Below, piece after piece: positions 7,459 through 12,986 of a DNA stretch of 12,986 bases. A program made the translations under genes and the position numbers. Source of the DNA: JAAYLU01 sp964458805 (GTDB lineage: Bacteria > Synergistota > Synergistia > Synergistales > Aminobacteriaceae); assembly GCA_964458805.1 (NCBI GenBank), contig CAYWKH010000060.1, forward strand, positions 1 to 12,986. The letters are read 5' to 3'. The notes beneath the pieces were generated by a model, which was not told where the DNA came from, searched no databases, and worked only from the letters and a program-made list of their open reading frames with translations. Position 1 is the stretch's first letter. The number at the start of each line of letters is the position of its first letter.

Positions 7459-8383
7459 CCTGTCGACGGTCGTCCTCGCCTACAGCGAGGTCGGGCACGC
7501 CTGCCTGGCGGAGGTCCTGAGACAGGGGGCCGAGGTCCGAGCGGTATTCACGCACGAGGACGACCCTGGGGAGAGCCGCTGGTTTCCCTCCGTGGCGGAG
7601 CTGGCGCGCGGGGCGGGGATCCCGGTGCGCACGCCGGAGACGCTCGGCGACGCCGAGTACGACCTGGTGCGGGCTCTTGCCCCCGACGCGATCTTCTCCT
7701 TCTACTACCGCAGCATGATACCGGAGCGATTCCTCTACCTGCCGCCCGGGGGGGCGTACAACATGCACGGCTCTCTGCTGCCGCGCTACCGGGGGAGGGC
7801 CTGCGTAAACTGGGCGATACTGAACGGCGAGACGGAGACGGGCGCGACCCTGCACCACATGGTGCGCCGCGCCGACGCCGGGGACATCGTGGACCAGCGG
7901 GCGGTGCCGATCCTGCCGGACGACACCGCGCTCGACGTCACTCGCAAGGTCGCGGGGGCGGCGCGGGCCATTCTCGAGCGCTCGCTGCCGCTGATAGCGA
8001 GCGGCACGGCCCCGCGAACGCCGCAGGACGAGTCGAAGGCGACTCGCTTCGGCCGCAGGAGGCCGGAGGACGGCCTGATAGACTGGAACGACGGCGCGGC
8101 GAGGGTGCACAACCTGGTAAGGGCGGTCACGCGCCCCTTCCCCGGCGCGTTCACCTTTCACCGGGGGGAGAGGCTGTTCGTCTGGAGGACGTCGGTCGAG
8201 ACGCCTGTCGAGCCGGCGGCGGACGCGCCCCCCGGAACAGTGCTGTCGCTCGACCCGCCGCGCGTGGCCACGGGGCTGGGAATCCTGGTCGTGCACGACT
8301 GGGAGCTCGCAGGCGGACGGGCGAAAGGCGGAGACATTCGGCCGGGGGACAGGTTTCAGGCGTCGGACCGGCCGACGGACTGA
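7451..8383 (+). CDS. arnA: UDP-L-Ara4N formyltransferase (stand-alone ArnA N-terminal domain)
   Basis: This 310-residue cytosolic enzyme N-formylates UDP-4-amino-4-deoxy-L-arabinose with 10-formyl-tetrahydrofolate. E. coli ArnA fuses this domain to the decarboxylase; here it is a separate gene. Shared segments include VFTHEDDPGE (32-41), IFSFYYRSMI (81-90), NMHGSLLPRYRGR (104-116) and NGETETGATLHHMVRRADAG (125-144). Asn104, His106 and Asp142 match the catalytic triad of E. coli ArnA (Asn102, His104, Asp140). The C-terminal part has FGRRRPEDGLIDW and PFPGAFTF, as in the ArnA and methionyl-tRNA formyltransferase C-domain. HGSLLPRYRGR and the ArnC neighbour argue against it being Fmt. It overlaps arnC by 8 bp and is followed by a 59-bp gap. 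Confidence 0.93.
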   Translation: MTDLSTVVLAYSEVGHACLAEVLRQGAEVRAVFTHEDDPGESRWFPSVAELARGAGIPVRTPETLGDAEYDLVRALAPDAIFSFYYRSMIPERFLYLPPGGAYNMHGSLLPRYRGRACVNWAILNGETETGATLHHMVRRADAGDIVDQRAVPILPDDTALDVTRKVAGAARAILERSLPLIASGTAPRTPQDESKATRFGRRRPEDGLIDWNDGAARVHNLVRAVTRPFPGAFTFHRGERLFVWRTSVETPVEPAADAPPGTVLSLDPPRVATGLGILVVHDWELAGGRAKGGDIRPGDRFQASDRPTD

Positions 8384-8428
8384 GAATCTACGGCGAAGGC
8401 GCGGACGGCGGCAGCTCGCGCTCGTCGC

Positions 8429-8435
8429 AAGGAGG
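8429..8435 (+). promoter_or_regulatory. Strong ribosome binding site for the ArnA decarboxylase gene
   Basis: AAGGAGG lies 7 bases before ATG 8443. It shows that the decarboxylase domain has its own initiation signal, so the split of ArnA into two proteins is not a recent frameshift in a fused gene. Confidence 0.8.
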
Positions 8436-8442
8436 ACACGAG

Positions 8443-9404
8443 ATGAAAATTCTGATCCTGGGGGCCAACGGCTTCATCGGCTCCCATCTTGTACAGGGCA
8501 TACTCGACGAGACCGACTGGAGCGTGAACGCCTTCGACCTCTCGGGCTCGAACCTCGAGGCGCACGCAGGCGAGCAGAGGTTCTCATTCACGCGGGGGGA
8601 CATCTTCACCGACGACGACTGGCTGAGGCGCGCCGTCGCAGACTCGGACGTCGTGCTGCCGCTGGCGGGCATAGCCAAGCCCTCCTACTACCTGAGCAAG
8701 CCGCTGTGGACCTTCGAGCTCGACTTCGAGCAGAACCTGAAGATCGTCCGCATGTGCGTGGAGGCTGACAAAAGAGTGATCTTCCCCTCGACCTCCGAGG
8801 TCTACGGCATGAGCACCGACACCGTGCTGAAGGAGGACGAGAGCCCGCTGATCGTCGGTCCGATAGGCAAGATGCGCTGGATATACAGCTGCGGCAAGCA
8901 GTTGATGGACCGGGTAATAACCGCCTACGGGCAGGAGCGCGGGCTGCGCTACACCCTGTTCCGGCCGTTCAACTGGATAGGGCCGCGGCTTGACACCTTC
9001 AAGGACGCCGAGGAGCGCACCGCGCGGTCGATAACTCAGATGGCCCACGACGTGCTCACCGGGCGCGGGATCACCCTGGTGAACGGCGGCGAGCAGCAGA
9101 GGAGCTTCACCTATATCTCGGACGGGATAGCCGCCCTGCTGGCCATCCTGCGCGACGAGAGGGCGAGCGACGGCAGGATATTCAACATCGGCAACCCAGC
9201 CAACAACGCCTCGATCAAGGAGCTTGCAGGCATCATAATCGAGGTGATGAAGGAGATCCCGACCTTCCGCGAAGCCGCGGAGGGTGCGACGGTGACCGTC
9301 ATGCCCGCCGAGAAGTACTACGGGCCCTGGGGTGGAGGCCGCTGGTCCCGCTGCGCGAGGCCGTGGCCAGGACCATCGCAAGCTACCCGCAGCCGCGGAG
9401 GTGA
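8443..9404 (+). CDS. arnA: UDP-glucuronate decarboxylase (ArnA C-terminal domain), frameshifted by a deletion near its 3' end
   Basis: This NAD-dependent SDR enzyme oxidises and decarboxylates UDP-glucuronate to UDP-4-keto-pentose. It has GANGFIG (7-13), IFPSTSEVYGM (113-123, Ser118 and Glu119 catalytic), RWIYSCGKQ (145-153, Tyr148 and Lys152), LFRPFNWIGPRLD (172-184) and NIGNPANNASI (248-258). Frame 1 is normal to YYG (292-294, ending 9324). Two bases later the expected ending, LGWRPLVPLREAVARTIAS, continues in a different frame from 9327 and stops at 9402-9404. Against E. coli ArnA about 55 bp are missing, including the part with Arg619. As read, frame 1 instead runs on antisense-like text to 10200. 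The given end is that of the restored gene. Either the gene is inactive or the sequence has a local assembly loss. Confidence 0.85.
9322..9332 (+). other. Deletion/frameshift junction in the ArnA decarboxylase gene
   Basis: GGG (9322-9324) encodes the Gly of YYG in frame 1, and CTG GGG TGG (9327-9335) encodes LGW in the frame that ends at 9404. Only two bases separate them. E. coli ArnA has 19 residues between YYG and LDW, including EHRKPS with catalytic Arg619. A loss of 55 bp (57 minus 2) would give exactly the observed frame change. Confidence 0.8.
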
Positions 9405-9406
9405 TC
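9397..9406 (+). promoter_or_regulatory. Perfect ribosome binding site for the arnD TTG start
   Basis: GGAGGTGATC is fully complementary to the conserved 3' end of 16S rRNA. Its GGAGG core ends 8 bases before TTG 9410. It overlaps the last codons and stop of the upstream gene, so ribosomes ending there could re-initiate at arnD. For the alternative GTG start at 9401 the same core would be too close. Confidence 0.7.
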
Positions 9407-9409
9407 CGA

Positions 9410-10321
9410 TTGCAGGATACCGTGCTGGTGATCAAGACCGACGTAGACACCCTGAAGGGCTACCGCGAGGGCGTCCCGCGTCTGCTGGAGGTGTTCCGGA
9501 CCAGGAAGATCCGCGCCTCCCTCTTCTTCTCGTTCGGCCCGGACAACTCCGGGAAGGCAATACGGCGGGTGTTCAAAAAGGGCTTCATCCAGAAGATGCG
9601 CAGGACGAAGGCCCCCTCGACCTACGGCCTGGCGACCATGCTGTACGGCACCCTGCTGCCCGCGCCGAAGATAGTCCAGAGCGAGCCGGGCGTCTTCATC
9701 AGGGCGGTGAGCGAGGGTCACGACTGCGGCATCCACTGCTGGGACCACGTCGACTGGCACGACAACCTCCGCAGGATGAACGAGGACGAGATAAGGGCCG
9801 CGTTCGGCAGGGCGATGGAGCTGTTCGACCTCTACGCGAGGCGGCCGGCACGGAGCTGCGCCGCACCAGGCTGGCAGGCCACCCCCGCGAGCCTGGCGGT
9901 TCAGGACGAGCTCGGCTTCGAATACTGCAGCGACGCCAGGGGCCCGGGAGGCCCCTTCCGCCCGCGCATGGGGGGGCGCGAGTTCAGGACCCCGCAGATA
10001 CCCACCACCCTGCCGACGCTGGACGAGCTGATGGGCACGCTCCCGGCCGACAGGATCAACGACCGCTACATGGAGCTTATTCAGCCCGGCCTGAACGTCC
10101 ACACAGTGCACGCGGAGATGGAGGGGCGGTCGCAGCTGCCCCTGTTCGACGACCTGCTCGAGCGCTGCGCTTTGCGCGGGGTGACCTTCAGGACGCTTGA
10201 CGACGTCGCGCTGGAGGCCGCCGTCGGCGGGGCGGAGATCCCAGTCTGCGACATGGCGCCGGGCGAGATCCCAGGCCGCTGGGGGACAGTCGCCGTCAAG
10301 ACCTGCGAGAGTCGCCCCTGA
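9410..10321 (+). CDS. arnD: 4-deoxy-4-formamido-L-arabinose-phosphoundecaprenol deformylase (ArnD)
   Basis: This 303-residue NodB-like polysaccharide deacetylase (E. coli ArnD is 296) removes the formyl group from the undecaprenyl-linked sugar, making the ArnC product available to ArnT. TDVDT (10-14) supplies the catalytic Asp pair and HCWDH (109-113) the two metal His. GVPRLLEVF, FFSFGPDN, APGWQATPASL, SDARG-GGPFRPR, QIPTTLPTLDE and HTVHAEMEG (231-239) follow E. coli ArnD along its length. The TTG start is chosen from the perfect ribosome site and from the N-terminus, which is then similar in length to E. coli; GTG 9401 would add three residues. It lies 5 bases after the restored stop of the decarboxylase gene. 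It is the last gene of the operon, since the next gene points the other way. Confidence 0.94.
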   Translation: MQDTVLVIKTDVDTLKGYREGVPRLLEVFRTRKIRASLFFSFGPDNSGKAIRRVFKKGFIQKMRRTKAPSTYGLATMLYGTLLPAPKIVQSEPGVFIRAVSEGHDCGIHCWDHVDWHDNLRRMNEDEIRAAFGRAMELFDLYARRPARSCAAPGWQATPASLAVQDELGFEYCSDARGPGGPFRPRMGGREFRTPQIPTTLPTLDELMGTLPADRINDRYMELIQPGLNVHTVHAEMEGRSQLPLFDDLLERCALRGVTFRTLDDVALEAAVGGAEIPVCDMAPGEIPGRWGTVAVKTCESRP

Positions 10322-10363
10322 CGGCGACTGATCCCGCAATCATCCCGGGATCCCTCCGAACCT

Positions 10364-10443
10364 GTCATCTCGACGTCGCCACACCCCGTCATCCCGATGT
10401 CGCCACACCCCGTCATCCCGACGACCGAAGGGAGGAGGGATCT
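10364..10443 (+). repeat. Tandem 24-bp repeats joined to a dispersed repeat unit
   Basis: Two 24-bp units (10364-10387 and 10388-10411) differ at two bases. Each begins GTCATC(C/T)CGA and ends GTCGCCACACCCC. A third unit starts alike at 10412, but after GTCATCCCGACG it changes to ACCGAAGGGAGGAGGGATC, the form found inverted at window bases 1-27. The short GATCCCTCC at 10349-10357, beside the palindrome ATCCCGGGAT (10342-10351), looks like a degraded inverted piece of the same family. The array fills the gap between the converging arnD and Memo genes and touches the Memo stop codon. There are no spacers as in CRISPR, and no T-tract. Confidence 0.8.
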
Positions 10444-11303
10444 TACTCCAAGCCGGCTCCTTGCCGTAGCCGATACACCACCACGAAGTAGCTGGTCCCG
10501 CCGCTCTTCCCGGCCTCCTCCGCGTCGTAGTCGAACGACGACGCGTGCGCCGCTGTGAACGGCTCGGCCCCGAGCCCCCTCTGCAAGGTCATCTGGACGT
10601 AGAGCGCCCCGCGCGAGTCTATGTGCGACGGCTGACGGAGCGACAGCGCCCGCTCCGGGTCGCCCGACGCGATGACCGCCGCGCTCTCCGCGTCGCACGC
10701 GGCGGTACGGTCCCTGTCCAGGTAGTGCGAGAAGTCCGTGCTCTGGACGACCAGCGCGCCCTCGCCCGCCAGGGGTGAAAGCGCATCGGCCAGCTTGCGC
10801 CAGTCCTCCGGGCCCGACCTCGTCCCGATCGCGACCGGCAGCACCGGCACTCCGGGAAAATACCGCGCGACGAAGGGGAGCAGCGCCTGGACCCCGTGCT
10901 CGTGGGAGAACAGGTTCGACTCGCTCGTCAGGGGCAGCTTTTTCAGCCGCTCGGCCCCGTCCCTGTCCAGCGGCACCGGCCCGAGGGCCGTCAGGAAGTC
11001 ACGCCCCGGCACGGAGAAGATCGTCCTGCCGCGGTGGTAGTGGTCGGGTGTCAGGATTATTATCCTGTCAAAGTCTCGATCTTGGATCATGGCGAAGCCG
11101 GCGGCGATCAGATCCGCCGCCAGCAGGTGGTGAGGCGTGATCAGCCCCGTGACGCGCCCCTGTGCGGGCGTCGCGGACGCGGACTCGATCGCCCTCTCGA
11201 ACAGCAGCCCGGGGTAGAGCGGCGGGAAGGGTCGTCCCTCGAGCCGCGAGGCGGATGCCGGCAGGAGCAGCAGGATGCAGAGGACGACCCTGGGGACGGT
11301 CAT
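10443..11303 (-). CDS. Secreted Memo-family protein (AmmeMemoRadiSam system protein B-like)
   Basis: This 286-residue protein has a signal peptide (MTVPRVVLCILLLLPASAS, residues 1-19), so it acts outside the cytoplasm, whereas typical Memo proteins are cytosolic. The Memo fold, related to class III extradiol dioxygenases, is suggested by LITPHHLLAAD (54-64), IILTPDHYHRG (82-92), FSHEHGVQALLPFV (132-145) and VVQSTDFSHYL (185-195). His58, His88 and the Asp190/His193 pair fit conserved positions. At the conserved Cys (human MEMO1 Cys244) the local text reads IDSRG (228-232), apparently Ser, so metal binding may differ. AMMECR1 and radical SAM partners are absent. The ATG overlaps the TGA of the symporter gene (ATGA), with GGAGG 4 bases before it. 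Substrate and role are unknown. Confidence 0.78.
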   Translation of the reverse strand: MTVPRVVLCILLLLPASASRLEGRPFPPLYPGLLFERAIESASATPAQGRVTGLITPHHLLAADLIAAGFAMIQDRDFDRIIILTPDHYHRGRTIFSVPGRDFLTALGPVPLDRDGAERLKKLPLTSESNLFSHEHGVQALLPFVARYFPGVPVLPVAIGTRSGPEDWRKLADALSPLAGEGALVVQSTDFSHYLDRDRTAACDAESAAVIASGDPERALSLRQPSHIDSRGALYVQMTLQRGLGAEPFTAAHASSFDYDAEEAGKSGGTSYFVVVYRLRQGAGLE

Positions 11304-12694
11304 CGCGCCTCCGGCGACCGGATGCCGCCGGGCAGTCGGCGACCGCAGGCCAGCCCGGCCAGCACGATGATCCCGGACAGCGCGAGGCCCGGGAAGAGCG
11401 GATCCAGCCCCTTCCACAGGAGCGCCCCAGCGGCGGCCCCTGCGAGACCTCCCGCCCCGGCCGCCAGTGCCCAGGCGTGCGACAGCCCTCCCGGCCTGAA
11501 GACGGCGGCGAACAGCAGCCACAGTATCCCGGCCGCCCTCATCCCCATCCCGAGGTACGACCACTGGAGGATCAGCGCCCCGTGCGACGCGCAGGCCACC
11601 GCGCTGCCGGAGAAGACCACCGCCAGGACAGCCAGACGCCCGGCCGAGAGGACCCTGGCGTCGTCGAACCCGGCCGCGAACTTCGTCTTCAGCAGGACGT
11701 CCTGCACGAGGTTGGTGGACACCCCGATCGCCCCGCCCACGGCCGTCCCGAGGACCGTTATCATTATCCCCGACCAGAGCAGCCCGCCGATCAGCGGGTG
11801 GAAGTACGTGCCTATGAAGAAGGGGAGCGCCTGCGACGGCTCGATCTCCACGCCCGCCGCCCTCAGGGAGAGGCCTATCCACACCCCCAGCGCGCCCATC
11901 GGAGCGGTGAGCAGGGCGGAGACCAGGCACCCCCTCCTGGCTGTCTCTTCCGACGATGCTGAGTAGATCGCCTGGATGTAGATCTGGCCGCAGATTATGC
12001 CGGTAAGCAGCGACGCGAACGACCCTAGGTCCGTCCCGGCCCCCCTGGGGAAGATGTGGAAGAAGGGGAACGATGGCAGTGAGGATGCGATCACCGCGGG
12101 GGTCCAACCGTCAAGGACCGCAGCGCCGACGCACATCAGCATGACCGAGTACAGGAACACCATCTTGGCCGCGCCGAGCCTGCTCAGGCTGCTTATCCCG
12201 CCGCCGAAGACAAAGGCCATGACCAGGGCGCCGACGGCCAGGGAGGCTGCCGCATTGGATATGGGGAATATGGAGCGCATCAGCGCCACGCCCGAGAGGT
12301 ACTGCGCCACCAGCGACAGGAACGATCCGGAGGCCGTCGAGATCGCCACCAGCAGCGCCGTCCGGCCGCCGAAATGTCCCTCGAGGAACTGCGGCAGGGT
12401 CACGAGCCTGGCCGACCTAAGGGGCGCGGCGAACCACACCCCCAGCACCAGGCAGGCTGCGGCGCAGCCGAGCGAGAACCAGGCGGCCGAGACCCCCCAC
12501 TGGTAGGCCATCTGGGCGGTCCCGACCGTGGAGGCGCCGCCTATCAGCGACCCCAGTATGATACCCGTCACCCCGCCCGTCCCCGCCCTCCGTCCCGCCA
12601 CCGAGAACTCGGTGGCGGACGACGCGCCGCCCGACAAAAAGAGCCCCGAGAGAAAAAAGACGACGAGCGCGGCGGCGGCGGAGAGCATGAACAT
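11300..12694 (-). CDS. Sodium:solute symporter (SSS family) transporter
   Basis: This inner-membrane protein of 464 residues has about 13 hydrophobic helices, as in the SSS family (PF00474). Typical parts are an N-terminal helix, FSVAGRRAGTGG, then ILGSLIGGASTVGTAQMAYQWG, and further on GGGISSLSRLGAAKMVFLY and SASSEETARRG. The substrate cannot be told; the family carries amino acids, organic acids, sugars and other solutes. The ATG at 12694 is chosen because AGGAAGGTG lies about 8 bases upstream and the first helix follows at once. In-frame starts at 12727 (ATG) and 12754 (GTG) are possible, but the GTG lies in the predicted -10 box. The coupled Memo gene downstream suggests shared expression and perhaps a shared substrate. 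Confidence 0.85.
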   Translation of the reverse strand: MFMLSAAAALVVFFLSGLFLSGGASSATEFSVAGRRAGTGGVTGIILGSLIGGASTVGTAQMAYQWGVSAAWFSLGCAAACLVLGVWFAAPLRSARLVTLPQFLEGHFGGRTALLVAISTASGSFLSLVAQYLSGVALMRSIFPISNAAASLAVGALVMAFVFGGGISSLSRLGAAKMVFLYSVMLMCVGAAVLDGWTPAVIASSLPSFPFFHIFPRGAGTDLGSFASLLTGIICGQIYIQAIYSASSEETARRGCLVSALLTAPMGALGVWIGLSLRAAGVEIEPSQALPFFIGTYFHPLIGGLLWSGIMITVLGTAVGGAIGVSTNLVQDVLLKTKFAAGFDDARVLSAGRLAVLAVVFSGSAVACASHGALILQWSYLGMGMRAAGILWLLFAAVFRPGGLSHAWALAAGAGGLAGAAAGALLWKGLDPLFPGLALSGIIVLAGLACGRRLPGGIRSPEAR

Positions 12695-12745
12695 TCGGGA
12701 AACACCTTCCTGACTTGTATTTGACATCCGGTCGGCACTCGGACA

Positions 12746-12751
12746 ATTATA
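12746..12751 (-). promoter_or_regulatory. Candidate -10 box for the symporter/Memo unit
   Basis: The minus strand has a perfect TATAAT about 50 bp before ATG 12694, predicting a start near 12739. No good -35 is seen. The box directly borders the transposase remnant, so upstream promoter sequence would lie inside insertion-sequence DNA. Confidence 0.45.
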
Positions 12752-12756
12752 CACGT

Positions 12757-12930
12757 TGTCTGTTTCGGAGCGACAGGAAGCGGGTCAGCGACATAACGTA
12801 CATAGCCACGGAAGAGGGCTGGCTCTATCTGGCCGCGATAACGGGTCTTCACTCTCGCAGAATATTCTGCTGGTCCTCCGGAGAGCGCTTGATCAGGCGC
12901 TTGCCAAGAAGAAACCGGGCCGCTTTCGTG
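12757..12930 (+). pseudogene. Decayed IS3-family transposase remnant (integrase core)
   Basis: One frame reads RKRVSDITYIATEEGWLY, then LAAITGLHSRRIFCW (12775-12873), the start of the rve/DDE integrase core in IS3-family OrfB, where the first catalytic Asp lies in DITYI. The following expected text continues in another frame as ALDQALAKKKPG (12885-12920) and reaches a stop at 12933. About 8-10 codons are missing between the two parts. The upstream helix-turn-helix part, the second Asp, the Glu and both terminal inverted repeats are absent. It is a dead fragment. The IS150/IS3 subgroup cannot be decided. Confidence 0.75.
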
Positions 12931-12931
12931 T

Positions 12932-12986
12932 TTAGGTGTATATCTTCAGCTGCTCCTCAAGGGAGCCATCATCGTCGTAGACCATA
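12932..12986 (-). CDS. Possible C-terminus of a minus-strand gene cut by the window edge
   Basis: On the minus strand the last 17 codons before a TAA at 12934-12932 read MVYDDDGSLEEQLKIYT. The text is acidic, protein-like and uses the same codon style as the other genes. It could be the tail of a gene lying to the right, after which transposase debris was inserted. With so few residues the family cannot be named, and chance remains a fair explanation. Confidence 0.3.
   Translation of the reverse strand, partial: MVYDDDGSLEEQLKIYT

Noticed and set aside
9325..10200. 585-residue reading of the decarboxylase frame to 10200
   Set aside because: Beyond YYG the text is an out-of-frame translation of arnD; the true C-terminus and arnD lie in other frames.
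10364..10443. CRISPR array
   Set aside because: The units are directly adjacent with no unique spacers, there are too few copies, and no cas genes are nearby.
11304..12107. Upstream extension of the Memo frame (554 residues)
   Set aside because: It overlaps the symporter gene in another frame and has low-complexity Arg/Gly text; ATG 11303 has a ribosome site and signal peptide.

Overview
The window is GC-rich bacterial DNA. It uses AGG/AGA for Arg and ATA for Ile unusually often for its base composition, and most genes carry strong GGAGG-type ribosome binding sites. Lipid A (L-Ara4N) genes and secreted proteins point to a Gram-negative, double-membrane organism. The codon style together with DUF3160, a secreted Memo-like protein and B12 genes would suit Synergistota, but that placement is an inference and there is no phylogenetic marker here.

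Layout. (1) 1-110: a dispersed repeat at the very edge, then a stem-loop. (2) 111-2017, minus strand: a coupled pair, cobO/btuR-type corrinoid adenosyltransferase followed by cbiA/cobB-type cobyrinate a,c-diamide synthase, overlapping by GTGA. The CbiA glutaminase domain lacks its nucleophilic Cys. (3) 2018-2246: a divergent promoter region. (4) 2247-4667, plus strand: a long exported DUF3160 protein, closed by a strong intrinsic terminator. (5) 4827-10321, plus strand: an arn operon for 4-amino-4-deoxy-L-arabinose addition to lipid A, in the order arnT, arnC, arnA formyltransferase domain, arnA decarboxylase domain, arnD. ArnA is split into two genes. The decarboxylase gene has lost about 55 bp near its 3' end, which removes the catalytic Arg region and shifts the frame. 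No arnB, ugd or arnEF is present. (6) 10322-10442: tandem copies of a short repeat, one part of which matches the window's left edge in inverted orientation. (7) 10443-12694, minus strand: a sodium:solute symporter gene overlapping a gene for a secreted Memo-family protein by ATGA. (8) 12757-12930: a decayed IS3-family transposase remnant. (9) 12932-12986: a possible C-terminus of a minus-strand gene running off the edge.

How the genes work together. The arn genes would convert UDP-glucuronate to UDP-4-keto-pentose (ArnA decarboxylase), formylate the amino sugar (ArnA formyltransferase), load it on undecaprenyl phosphate (ArnC), deformylate it (ArnD) and transfer it to lipid A at the periplasmic face (ArnT). 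The aminotransferase step between decarboxylation and formylation must be encoded elsewhere. If the deletion is real, the first step is broken too. The two B12 genes act on the corrin ring intermediate and its cobalt. The symporter/Memo pair and the DUF3160 gene have no assigned joint function.
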